NCBI RefSeq assembly: GCF_020404845.1
Contig: NZ_JAIOJZ010000005.1
Span: forward strand, 1-64,000
Reading direction: 5' to 3'
Source of the DNA: Streptomyces hyderabadensis
GTDB lineage: Bacteria > Actinomycetota > Actinomycetes > Streptomycetales > Streptomycetaceae
Length of the DNA: 64,000 bases
Below the pieces are notes generated by a model, which saw only the letters and a list, made by a program, of their open reading frames with translations, was not told where the DNA came from and did no database searches. Positions within the stretch are counted from its first letter, which is position 1; the number at the start of each line of letters is the position of its first letter. The position numbers were made by a program, and so were the translations under genes. Shown here in pieces: positions 56,863-64,000 of this stretch.

Positions 56863-58324
56863 CGTCGGCCTTCCACAGGTCGTACTCGGCGTCGAGCGGG
56901 CCGTGGACCGTGTGCGGGTCGCCGTCGCCGAAGACCCGGACGGGGTGCGTGGCGTCCCAGGGCGCCCAGCCGGGGTCGCCGGACTCCACGAACCGGACCC
57001 ACGCCCCGTGCATCGCGTCGGCCAACTCCTGCGGAGCGCCCTCGCCCGCGAGCCTGCGCGCGTCGGGGCCGTCGCCGGAGTCGAAGACGAAGCCCAGTTC
57101 CAGGGCGTGGCAGGCGCCGAGGTCGGGCAGGTTGGACGGCCAGGCGAACTCGTAGACGTGCGCGGAGGCGGGCCGCGCGTCGGCCAGGCGGTGCATCGGG
57201 ATGCGCAGCAGGTGGTCGGTGACGAGCTGGCCCACGGTCTCGGCGGCTCCCGCGCCGGGGCGCAGCGCGCGGTAACCGCGTACCACCTCGTTGCCGCAGT
57301 GGCAGCGGGCGCGGGCGCCCGCGAGGGCCACGGCGCCCAGCCGGTCGACGCGTTCGACGAGCCCGCCGGGGACCAGCCAGAGCCGGTATTCGTCGCGGGT
57401 CCAGCCCATCATGAGGTCGACGCCCGGTGCCGCGTCGCCGTCGACGAGCGCCTCCAGCGGATCGCGGGGCAGCACGTCGCCGTCGACGACGAGGCCGAAG
57501 CCGGGGCCGCCCAGTACGGGGCTGCTGAAGCGTCCCACCTCGGCCTGGACCCGTAGCAGCTGGTCGCGGTCGGCGGCGGCGAAGGCCTCGGCGGTGGCGG
57601 GGATCTTCAGCCGGGAGGCCATGCGGCGGACCATGCGCCGCACCTTGTCGCGGTCGGCGGCCTCGGGTGCGCCGCTCTGGAGCACGGCCCGCCGGAACAG
57701 GCCCCGGGCCCCGGGGGCGGCGAGGAGCGCGCCGGTGCTGATGGCGCCCGCGGACTGGCCGGCGACGGTGACCCGGTCGGGATCGCCGCCGAAGGCGGTG
57801 ATGGAGTCCCGTACCCACCGCAGGGCGGCGATCTGGTCGCGCAGGCCCGCGTTGGCGGGGGCGTCCGGGAACAGTCCGTAGCCCTCCACACCCAGTCGGT
57901 AGTTGATCGACACGCAGACCACGCCGTCGCGGGCGAAGGTGTGGCCGTCGTAGACCGGTACGGCGGAGGATCCCCTGGTCAGGGCGCCGCCGTGCAGCCA
58001 GACCAGGACCGGCAGGCGGGCGCCGGGGCCCGGTTCGGGGGTCCAGACGTTGAGGTTGAGGCAGTCGTCGCCGGGGATCGCCGGGTCGGAGAGGTACCGG
58101 GCGAAGGCCTCGGAGTAGGGGGGTTTCGGGGCCGTGGGGCCGAAGGAGCCCGCGTCGCGGACGCCGTCCCAGGGCTCGGGCGGGACGGGCGGGCGGAAAC
58201 GGTTCGGTCCGAAGGGCGGAGCCGCGTAGGGGATCCCCCGGAACACGGCGACACCGTGCTCGTACCTGCCGCGTACCGCGCCGTGAACCGTCCTGACCAC
58301 GGGGTTCGTCTGGCCTGACCGCAT
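56807..58324 (-). CDS. Type-B carboxylesterase
   Basis: A 505-residue alpha/beta hydrolase of the carboxylesterase/cholinesterase family. FRGIPYAAPPFGPNRFRPPV is the family N terminus, CLNLNVWTPEPGPGARLPVL then VWLHGGALTRGSSA is the oxyanion-hole region, and VTVAGQSAGAISTGALLAAP holds the nucleophile Ser. The acidic residue lies in MGWTRDEYRLWL and the His in the C-terminal ~CHALELGFVF region. No signal peptide is seen, so it is cytoplasmic. ATG at 58324 has GAAGGG about 11 bases upstream. It overlaps the end of the DUF397 gene by 56 bases. Confidence 0.88.
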   Translation of the reverse strand: MRSGQTNPVVRTVHGAVRGRYEHGVAVFRGIPYAAPPFGPNRFRPPVPPEPWDGVRDAGSFGPTAPKPPYSEAFARYLSDPAIPGDDCLNLNVWTPEPGPGARLPVLVWLHGGALTRGSSAVPVYDGHTFARDGVVCVSINYRLGVEGYGLFPDAPANAGLRDQIAALRWVRDSITAFGGDPDRVTVAGQSAGAISTGALLAAPGARGLFRRAVLQSGAPEAADRDKVRRMVRRMASRLKIPATAEAFAAADRDQLLRVQAEVGRFSSPVLGGPGFGLVVDGDVLPRDPLEALVDGDAAPGVDLMMGWTRDEYRLWLVPGGLVERVDRLGAVALAGARARCHCGNEVVRGYRALRPGAGAAETVGQLVTDHLLRIPMHRLADARPASAHVYEFAWPSNLPDLGACHALELGFVFDSGDGPDARRLAGEGAPQELADAMHGAWVRFVESGDPGWAPWDATHPVRVFGDGDPHTVHGPLDAEYDLWKADVSEPRTPRGTRPRRLVRR

Positions 58325-58474
58325 ACGCCCACCAGCCCTTCGCCGCACTCTCGTACCGCTCAAGACTCAGCGCCGCGCCGCCGGGATCTATTCCGGGGCG
58401 CCGTCGCCGCCACGGTTGGGGGACAATGGAGACCACGCACGCCAGGCACGCACTGGGCCATCGAGGAGGCTGTC

Positions 58475-58789
58475 GTGACGGACGCACCCGTGAGGATCGC
58501 CGAGGCCGACGGTCGGCACGCGGTGCTGGCCTTTTCCGGGGATCTGGACGCCGCCGCCCTGGGCGTGCTGGAGGAGCTGCTGCTCGACCCGCGGCTGCGG
58601 GAGCCGGGGGCCTGGACCCTGGACATGAACGGCCTGGACCACATCGACCTGGCCTGCGCCTACGCGCTGCTGCGGACGGTGACCCGGACGCCGGAGCCGG
58701 TCACCCTCACCGTGCGCGGTGCCCGCCCGTCCGTCCACCGGACGCTGCGGCAGGCCGGACTGGACACGGTGGCGGCCTTCACGGCGTAA
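58475..58789 (+). CDS. STAS-domain protein lacking the phosphorylatable Ser
   Basis: A 104-residue single STAS domain like anti-anti-sigma factors. VLAFSGDLDAAALGVLEELL and WTLDMNGLDHIDLACAYALL align with the SpoIIAA pattern, where the conserved stretch is DSSGL or similar. Here it reads IDLACAYALL, so the Ser that a kinase phosphorylates is replaced. The protein may bind an anti-sigma factor permanently or do something else. GTG at 58475 follows GAGGAGG by five bases. No RsbW-type gene is adjacent; two lie elsewhere in the window. Confidence 0.8.
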   Translation: MTDAPVRIAEADGRHAVLAFSGDLDAAALGVLEELLLDPRLREPGAWTLDMNGLDHIDLACAYALLRTVTRTPEPVTLTVRGARPSVHRTLRQAGLDTVAAFTA

Positions 58790-58804
58790 CCGGGGCGCCG
58801 GGGA

Positions 58805-58825
58805 GGGCGGCCGGGTCAGCCGCCC
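58805..58825. terminator. Hairpin between convergent STAS and lipoprotein genes
   Basis: GGGCGGC and GCCGCCC form a perfect 7-bp stem with a 7-base loop. The loop holds the stop codon of the minus-strand lipoprotein gene (58816-58818). Confidence 0.55.
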
Positions 58826-59469
58826 ACGTCCACGTGATTGTCGGGGGCCCCGTCGCCGAACGGAGGCAGGTCGCCGCGCTCGACCGGCGTGCTGGGCGCG
58901 GGCTCGGCCGAGGGCAGGAGTGCGTCGGTCTCGGCGGCGTCGGGGCGGTGGGCGGCGAGGGCGGCCGCGCGCAGGACGCCGCGCGGTACGGCGTCCGTCT
59001 CGGCGGACACGCGCACGACGTGCCCCTCCTCGGGCAGCGCGTACTCGTGGCGTCCGGCACCGGTGCGGTACCAGGCGCTGCCGTCGCGCTCGCAGGTGGT
59101 GTGCTCGCCGGACATGTCGCCGACGGGCTGCTCGGGGCAGGTGGCGGCGGTGATGGTGCCCCGGTCGACGGCGAGCCGTAGCAGCGCGTTGGTCTCGCCG
59201 TCGACCCAGGTGGCGGAGAAGCCGTCGTCGCCGAGGACGCCGACGGACTGCTGGGCGAGGGTGAAGCCGGGGGCCTCGGTGACGTAGACCAGCTCGGGTG
59301 CCACGCCCATCGCCTGGGCGCGGGAGGCGAGTTCGCCGGTGCCGGGGGCCGCGGCCGGACCGGCGGCGGAGGCGGACGGGCCGGGGTCGCCCGCCTTCTC
59401 GGAGCCGCAGGCGGCGAGCAGCAGCGGGGCCAGCACCAGCACCGGCAGGACACGCGCATGACGAATCAT
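58816..59469 (-). CDS. Putative lipoprotein, function unknown
   Basis: A 217-residue protein with a lipoprotein signal (basic start, VLPVLVLAPLLLAACGS with the lipobox Cys at residue 21). The mature domain has ELVYVTEAPGFTLAQQSVGV, DDGFSATWVDGETNALLRLA and CERDGSAWYRTGAGRHEYAL; two more Cys could pair. Ala/Pro-rich linker after the lipidated Cys. I recognise no domain. ATG at 59469, with AGGA upstream. Confidence 0.7.
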   Translation of the reverse strand: MIRHARVLPVLVLAPLLLAACGSEKAGDPGPSASAAGPAAAPGTGELASRAQAMGVAPELVYVTEAPGFTLAQQSVGVLGDDGFSATWVDGETNALLRLAVDRGTITAATCPEQPVGDMSGEHTTCERDGSAWYRTGAGRHEYALPEEGHVVRVSAETDAVPRGVLRAAALAAHRPDAAETDALLPSAEPAPSTPVERGDLPPFGDGAPDNHVDVGG

Positions 59470-59743
59470 GCGGCCATCCTGCCGTACAGGTGTTCCCCGG
59501 GGAGGCGACTTCGGTGGGCGCTGCGGCCGAGGGCGGGGCGAGCCGCAAGTCGAGGCACGGTACAGCCCGTTGAGGATCGTGCCCCTTCGAGGCAGTACGC
59601 CGTGGATGCCCGCTTCAGAGGGTGAAGTGGCCATTTTTGTATGACATGTGTTTCCATTGCGCCGCTCAAAGATCATTTGCGGCCCGACCCGCCGGGGGGA
59701 ACGACATCGGCGGGTCGTGTGCCGAGACCATGAAAGTACGCAC
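59470..59743. other. Divergent intergenic region before the DNRLRE protein gene
   Basis: These 274 bases contain no gene I can support, though an open frame runs upstream of 59744 from 59648. The stretch 59620-59690 (TGAAGTGGCCATTTTTGTAT and following) is AT-rich compared with its surroundings and should contain the promoter of the large secreted protein. Confidence 0.5.
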
Positions 59744-62431
59744 ATGAGAACCACCTGGCATGCCTCGGGCATAGCCATGCTGGCCGCCACCGCCGTGCTC
59801 CTGGCCACGCCCCACGTCGCCGTCGCGGCCGGTGGGACCGGTCCCGGGGACACCGAGGCGGAGCGCGCCGTCTCCGGGCTGCTGGAGGCGGTCGACCAGC
59901 TCAGGACACACCCGATCACCGAAGCCGAGAGCGTCGACGCGGCACAGACCGCCGCGCGGATGCAGGACCACCGGGTCGAGGTCCTGCAGATGCGCACCGA
60001 GACGGACACCGTCTTCGCCAACCCCGACGGCACCCTCACCCGGGAGACCTCCGTGGCGCCCGTCCGGATGCTCAAGGACGGGCGCTGGACGGACGTCGAC
60101 GTCGACCTCCGCCGCAAGGCCGACGGTGACATCGTCGCGAAGGCGCACCCACAGGGGCTCGCCCTGGCCGGGGAGGGCGGCACCCCGGCGCCCTCGCTGC
60201 GCAGCGCCGCCGCCGCACCGCAGACGCAGGCCCGCGACCTGGTCACCCTCGGCAGCGGCGACGAGCGGATCGCCGTCCAGTGGAAGGGCGGCCTGCCCGC
60301 ACCGCGGCTGTCCGGCCACACCGCCACCTACGAGAACGCCGTCCCCGGCGGCGACCTGGTCGTCGAGGCCACCCGTACCGGCTTCGAGCAGTTCCTCGAA
60401 CTGCGGCGGGCGCCGAGCGGCGGCGCACCCCTGGTGCTGCCCGTCGTGCTGCCCGAGGGCATGACCGCCAAGGCGGCCACCGGCGGCGGCGTCGACTTCG
60501 TGGACGACTCCGGCGAGACCGTCGCGACGATGCCGGCCCCCACGATGTGGGACAGCCAGGTGGACCCGCGCTCCGGGGAGCACGTCAACCGCAGGCGCGT
60601 CGCCATGGACGTCACCCAGTCCGGCACCACCGTGCAGCTCGCCCTGCACCCGGACACCGACTGGCTCGCCGCCCACGGCACCCGGTACCCCGTCACCATC
60701 GACCCGGCGACGGACGCCCTCGACACGCTCTTCGACACCTTCGTGCAGGGCGGCGACACCACCGACCAGTCCGCGAGCACCGACCTCAAGGTGGGCTGGC
60801 CCGGTGACAAGGAGGGCACGACCAAGCGCGTCGCGCGGTCGTTCCTGACCTTCCGCACCGCGAACTTCGCCGACGCACTGGTGTCCAAGGCGTCGCTGAA
60901 GCTGTGGAACTACCACTCCTGGTCGTGCGAGAAGCGGCCCTGGGAGGTGTGGTCGGCGGGAGCCGCCGACACCAGCACCCGGTGGACGAAGCAGCCCGCG
61001 ATGACGGAGAAGATCGCCACCTCCACCGGGACCAGGTCGGCGAGTTGCAACAACGCGGGCTGGGTCACGGCCGACATCACCGAACTGGCGCAGGCCTGGT
61101 CCTCCGCCCGGGCGGAGACCGGCTCCCTGGCGCTGAAAGCCGGCGACGAGTCCGACACGTACGGCTGGAAGCGGTTCCGGTCGGCCAACGCCGTCGACGA
61201 GAACCAGATTCCGACCCTGGAGGTGACGTACAACTACCGCCCGTACAACGGGGTGAACCTCCAGGCGGGCGCGCCCTTCATCTCGTCCGGCGGCATCTTC
61301 CGGGTGAACACCACCACGCCCGTCCTGCGGTTCTCCACCGTGGACAGCAACGGCGAGGACGAGATCACCGGGACGTACGAGATCACCGACACCGCGACCG
61401 GCAAGGTCGTCACGACCGTCAACGCGGCCCCGGTGCCGGCCAACAGCACCTCGCAGGTGAAGGTCCCGGCGGGCAAGCTCGTGTCCGGCCACACCTACAG
61501 TTTCCGCACCACCGCCTACGACGGCACGCACTACGCCAACGGCTGGTCCGACCCGGTGCGCTTCACCGTCGACACGGCGTGGAGGCCGACGGCGGCCGAG
61601 CACGCCCTCGGCCTGGCGAACACCTACTCCGACGCCGCGGACGTCACCGCCGCCACCTCGTCGGACTCCTCCTACGCCGCCATCGCGGTCACCGAGGACA
61701 ACGTGGTCTCCGTGCCCTGGGACGGCAGGAACAACGCCATCGACATCCGCAACGACCTGATGCCCAACAGGCTGACCATCCCCGCGGCAGGCACCAAGGG
61801 CACCCGGGTCGGCGGCAACGTCGTCTACACGTCGTCCGGGCCGGTCGACACCGTCGTACAGCCCACCGTCGACGGGGGCTCGCGCACGCTGAACATCCTC
61901 AAGGACGGCAGCGCGCCGCACGACTACGAGACCGGCTTCACCGTCCCCGCCGGGATGAAGGCCGTGACGCACGACGACGGCTCGGTCTCGCTCTACGCCG
62001 CGGGCGACGAGAACGCCGAGAAGGCGCCCTCCTCAGACGCCGCCGGATTCTTCGACGCCCCCTGGGCCAAGGACGCCGCCGGCAACGACGTGCCGACCGC
62101 CTACAAGGTCGTGGGCGACAAACTGGTCCAGCACGTCGACTTCGACGCGGACAGCGCCTTCCCGATCGTGATCGACCCCTCCTGGTGGTCCACCACGAAG
62201 AAGATCGCCAAGTGCGCGCTGGCGGTGTCGGGGTTCATCTTCACCTTCACGCCGGCGGGCAGCTCCAAGCGGGTCCTGACCGCGGTGAAGCTGGTGAAGA
62301 AGATCGGGGTCAAGAAGACCGCGAAGCTGATCCAGACCTACGCCAAGCGCCGCAAGCTGACGTCGGCGCATCGCAAGGCGGTCGCGGCCCTGTTGGGCAT
62401 CCCGGCCCTGAAGAAGGCATGCAAGTTCTGA
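59744..62431 (+). CDS. Secreted DNRLRE-domain protein with cationic, toxin-like C terminus
   Basis: An 895-residue secreted protein. A signal peptide covers ~1-31 (IAMLAATAVLLATPHVAVAA). Residues ~55-330 match the N-terminal region common to actinobacterial RHS/wall-associated proteins (VEVLQMRTETDTVFANPDGT, APVRMLKDGRWTDVDVDLRR). A DNRLRE-type beta domain follows (FLTFRTANFADALVSKASLK, WVTADITELAQAWSSARAET, GWKRFRSANAVDENQIPTLE), then an Fn3-like domain (VRFTVDTAWRPTAAEHALGL and before). Unlike RHS proteins it has no YD repeats. Residues 814-895 form a separate tail of 20 Lys/Arg, no Asp/Glu, and Cys at both ends (KIAKCALAVSGFIFTF ... IPALKKACKF). The next gene, a small membrane protein, starts 13 bases downstream. 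Confidence 0.8.
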   Translation: MRTTWHASGIAMLAATAVLLATPHVAVAAGGTGPGDTEAERAVSGLLEAVDQLRTHPITEAESVDAAQTAARMQDHRVEVLQMRTETDTVFANPDGTLTRETSVAPVRMLKDGRWTDVDVDLRRKADGDIVAKAHPQGLALAGEGGTPAPSLRSAAAAPQTQARDLVTLGSGDERIAVQWKGGLPAPRLSGHTATYENAVPGGDLVVEATRTGFEQFLELRRAPSGGAPLVLPVVLPEGMTAKAATGGGVDFVDDSGETVATMPAPTMWDSQVDPRSGEHVNRRRVAMDVTQSGTTVQLALHPDTDWLAAHGTRYPVTIDPATDALDTLFDTFVQGGDTTDQSASTDLKVGWPGDKEGTTKRVARSFLTFRTANFADALVSKASLKLWNYHSWSCEKRPWEVWSAGAADTSTRWTKQPAMTEKIATSTGTRSASCNNAGWVTADITELAQAWSSARAETGSLALKAGDESDTYGWKRFRSANAVDENQIPTLEVTYNYRPYNGVNLQAGAPFISSGGIFRVNTTTPVLRFSTVDSNGEDEITGTYEITDTATGKVVTTVNAAPVPANSTSQVKVPAGKLVSGHTYSFRTTAYDGTHYANGWSDPVRFTVDTAWRPTAAEHALGLANTYSDAADVTAATSSDSSYAAIAVTEDNVVSVPWDGRNNAIDIRNDLMPNRLTIPAAGTKGTRVGGNVVYTSSGPVDTVVQPTVDGGSRTLNILKDGSAPHDYETGFTVPAGMKAVTHDDGSVSLYAAGDENAEKAPSSDAAGFFDAPWAKDAAGNDVPTAYKVVGDKLVQHVDFDADSAFPIVIDPSWWSTTKKIAKCALAVSGFIFTFTPAGSSKRVLTAVKLVKKIGVKKTAKLIQTYAKRRKLTSAHRKAVAALLGIPALKKACKF

Positions 62432-62444
62432 TCATGGAGGACCA

Positions 62445-62774
62445 GTGATTGCGATAGCGGCGATCGTCGCGGACATCGTCCTGATCCTGACGCACCGCGT
62501 ACGCGCCGTGCCGGACCCGGCGAAGTACACGCCGTGGCCGTACATGGCCGTGGGCCTCGCGGGATGCGCGGCGGGCTGGCTCGTCGTCGGCCGGCCGGAG
62601 GCGGCCTGGGACGACCTGTTCCTGGCGCTGCTCTGCGGCGTGGTCGTCACCTCCGAGGCCGCGCACGCGGCCCGGGCCCTGTCCGGGCGCCCCTGGGTGG
62701 GCTGGGCGACGGCCCTGGTGAGCGGAGCGGCGGCGGCCACCTGGCTCCTGCCGGACCCGCTGCCCTTCACCTGA
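62445..62774 (+). CDS. Small membrane protein, candidate immunity to the upstream toxin-like protein
   Basis: A 109-residue protein with four hydrophobic segments: IAIAAIVADIVLILTHRV, WPYMAVGLAGCAAGWLVVG, DLFLALLCGVVVTSEAAHAA and VGWATALVSGAAAATWLLP. GTG at 62445 has GGAGG four bases upstream. It starts 13 bases after the stop of the secreted DNRLRE protein, so the two are co-transcribed. A multi-pass membrane protein directly after a protein with a cationic, membrane-active-looking tail is the layout of bacteriocin or polymorphic-toxin immunity genes; that is an inference. Confidence 0.65.
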   Translation: MIAIAAIVADIVLILTHRVRAVPDPAKYTPWPYMAVGLAGCAAGWLVVGRPEAAWDDLFLALLCGVVVTSEAAHAARALSGRPWVGWATALVSGAAAATWLLPDPLPFT

Positions 62775-62826
62775 CATCCCACCCCACTCCCGGCCATACG
62801 GCTGTACGGCCGGACAAGCCCGCACG

Positions 62827-62866
62827 GCGGCGGCCGACCACGGAGCACTCCGTGGCCGGCCGCCGC
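62827..62866. terminator. 19-bp terminator after the secreted-protein operon
   Basis: GCGGCGGCCGACCACGGAG and CTCCGTGGCCGGCCGCCGC pair over 19 positions with one mismatch around a 2-base loop, one of the strongest hairpins in the window. It ends the DNRLRE/membrane-protein operon and the convergent gene. A smaller CCGGCC/GGCCGG repeat precedes it at 62790-62813. Confidence 0.85.
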
Positions 62867-62908
62867 AGGCAAGGGCTCGGGGTCTGGGGGGGTGTCGACG
62901 AAGCGGTA

Positions 62909-63238
62909 CTAGGGCTGGTGGGCGGCGGCGTCCTTGGTCAGCTTCACGGCCTGGCGCAGGCTGAGTCCCGGGGCCGCCTCGCGCAGGGTCTTGACCGCCC
63001 GGACGGAGTCGACGGGGCCCTCGTGGCCGGCCGCGGCGAGGCGTTCGTGCACCCAGCGGGCGAGCAGTGCGGCGTCGGGCTCCGCGGCGGCCTGCTCGAC
63101 CAGGGCGGCGGCACGCTCCAGGCCGGGCCGTTCCTCGGGCGTCGCCTCGGCGAGCGCCTGACGGACGCGGTGGGCGACGACGTCCGTGTCGCGCAGGACC
63201 AGGACGTTGAGTTCCGGTGGGGCGAGGCGTCCGAACAT
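62909..63238 (-). CDS. Ribosomal L7/L12 C-terminal-domain-like protein
   Basis: A 109-residue protein. The last ~35 residues, PVDSVRAVKTLREAAPGLSL and RQAVKLTKDAA, have the pattern of the bL12 C-terminal domain, where a strand is followed by two helices and an LKEAKDLV-like motif. The first 70 residues are helical (RVRQALAEATPEERPGLERA, AALLARWVHERLAAAGHEG) and unlike L12. Similar L12-like fragments occur in Streptomyces without known role. ATG at 63238 lacks a clear ribosome binding site. Confidence 0.6.
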   Translation of the reverse strand: MFGRLAPPELNVLVLRDTDVVAHRVRQALAEATPEERPGLERAAALVEQAAAEPDAALLARWVHERLAAAGHEGPVDSVRAVKTLREAAPGLSLRQAVKLTKDAAAHQP

Positions 63239-63360
63239 ACGGCCATGATCGTCGGGACACCCCGCCCCGTTCAACCGACTTGAGGAGCTTCTGAGGCGCC
63301 CGGCGGTCGGGTGTCCATTTTCTTCAAGACGGGATCGCGCACCCCGCCTACGGTGAGCCC

Positions 63361-63759
63361 ATGACCGCACGATTCGACGCCATCGGCCTCGTCGTCTCCG
63401 ACATGGCCGCCTCCGTGACCTTCTACCGCCGGCTCGGCTTCGCCTTCCCCGAGGGCTCCGAGGGGCAGCCGCACGCCGAGGCCGTTGTGCCGGGCGGCAT
63501 CCGACTGCTCCTGGACACCGAGGACTCCGTCCGCTCCTTCACTCCCGGCTGGCAGCCGCCGGCCGGGGGCGGGCGGCACTCCCTCGCCCTGCTGTGCGAC
63601 ACGCCCGAGGAGGTAGACGCCTGCTACGCCGACCTGACCGGTGCCGGGTGCAAGGGCGAGCGCGAGCCCTGGGACGCCCCCTGGGGGCAGCGGTACGCCG
63701 TCGTCAACGACCCGGACGGCCACGGCGTCGACCTCTTCGCGCCGCTAGCCGCGCAGTAG
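63361..63759 (+). CDS. VOC (glyoxalase/bleomycin-resistance-like) family protein
   Basis: A 132-residue protein with two beta-alpha-beta-beta-beta units: [31 protein letters not shown] and [11 protein letters not shown], then [40 protein letters not shown] and [17 protein letters not shown]. The His of RHSLALL and the final [10 protein letters not shown] are the usual metal-site area. It may be a small dioxygenase, isomerase or binding protein; substrate unknown. Its last 15 bases overlap the convergent regulator gene. Confidence 0.85.
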   Translation: MTARFDAIGLVVSDMAASVTFYRRLGFAFPEGSEGQPHAEAVVPGGIRLLLDTEDSVRSFTPGWQPPAGGGRHSLALLCDTPEEVDACYADLTGAGCKGEREPWDAPWGQRYAVVNDPDGHGVDLFAPLAAQ

Positions 63760-64000
63760 CTCGCCCGGCGTCGTACCCGCCAACTCGCGTACTTCACGCG
63801 TCAGATGGGCCTGGTCCGCGTAGCCGGTCAGGGCGGCCGTCTCGGCGAGCGGCGTGCCGTCCCTGGCCAGGGCGAGGGCGCGTTGCAGCCGCCGTACGCG
63901 GGCCAGCGTCTTGGGGCCGTAGCCGAAGGCGGCCAGCGAGCGGCGGTGCAGCGTGCGGGCTCCGATGCCGAGGGCGTCGGCGGTGGCGGCGACCGGGCGG
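63745..64000 (-). CDS. AraC-type transcriptional regulator, 5' end outside window
   Basis: The C-terminal ~85 residues of an AraC-family protein, ending TAG at 63745. [20 protein letters not shown] is the first HTH helix pair, and [20 protein letters not shown] with [12 protein letters not shown] is the second. Such DNA-binding pairs sit at the end of regulators whose N terminus senses a ligand. That part lies beyond base 64000. The gene overlaps the VOC gene end by 15 bases. Confidence 0.85.
   Translation of the reverse strand, partial: RPVAATADALGIGARTLHRRSLAAFGYGPKTLARVRRLQRALALARDGTPLAETAALTGYADQAHLTREVRELAGTTPGELLRG

Overview
The window is chromosomal DNA of very high G+C content from a Streptomyces. 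GTG and occasional TTG starts, purine-rich ribosome binding sites, long 4-base ATGA/GTGA overlaps and large G+C hairpins between convergent genes all fit that genus. The alditol oxidase gene encodes a 418-residue protein very close, from memory, to AldO of S. coelicolor. The order AldO, radical SAM, RsgA, Ada/Ogt, pyruvate dehydrogenase, SecDF, MreB-like protein and DksA-like proteins also recalls the S. coelicolor SCO6130-6190 region. That synteny is recalled, not computed. Both ends cut genes: an HldE-like kinase at base 1 and an AraC-type regulator at base 64000. I found no tRNA, rRNA, CRISPR, insertion sequence or phage gene.

Bases 1-9175 (minus strand) form a tightly overlapping cluster: a UDP-glucuronate decarboxylase-type enzyme, a NodU-family carbamoyltransferase, four glycosyltransferases (GT2, GT4, a GT4-like one and a GT9/heptosyltransferase-like one) and the three steps of D,D-heptose activation (GmhA, GmhB, HldE-like). 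Together they look able to build a decorated, probably carbamoylated, heptose-containing glycan. A lipoprotein polysaccharide deacetylase diverges from it. Bases 10154-16651 hold small enzymes and a purine-catabolism island (XdhC, NCS2 permease, PucR). That island has lost its xanthine dehydrogenase structural genes; only the first ~29 codons of the FAD subunit remain, next to a 19-bp tandem repeat.

Bases 16796-26966 carry an MreB-like protein with two DksA/TraR zinc-finger proteins, a two-component system, a fused SecDF, a GntR regulator and an iron-box-controlled FhuF-like reductase. Bases 27223-38965 carry a DUF2637 membrane protein, an RsbW-type ATPase, a pyruvate oxidase, a degenerate PP2C-like protein, the Ogt/Ada-AlkA alkylation repair pair, RsgA, and an unusual radical SAM enzyme followed by a gene for a 23-residue peptide. 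Bases 39073-48981 hold AldO, a His-rich Tat-exported PHP hydrolase beside a TetR gene with a perfect 25-bp operator, a PEP-mutase-like enzyme, a CPBP protease/histidine kinase/response regulator operon and a homocysteine methyltransferase.

Bases 49050-55210 contain a MoxR/DUF58/DUF4129 membrane operon and a PBP4-type carboxypeptidase. Bases 55276-58324 contain a WhiJ-like trio (RsbW-type ATPase, XRE/DUF5753 protein, DUF397 protein) and an esterase. Bases 58475-64000 contain a STAS protein, lipoproteins and a VOC protein. They also contain the strongest candidate for an undescribed system: a secreted 895-residue DNRLRE-type protein whose last 82 residues contain 20 Lys/Arg and no Asp/Glu, followed 13 bases later by a small multi-pass membrane protein, which resembles a toxin/immunity pair.
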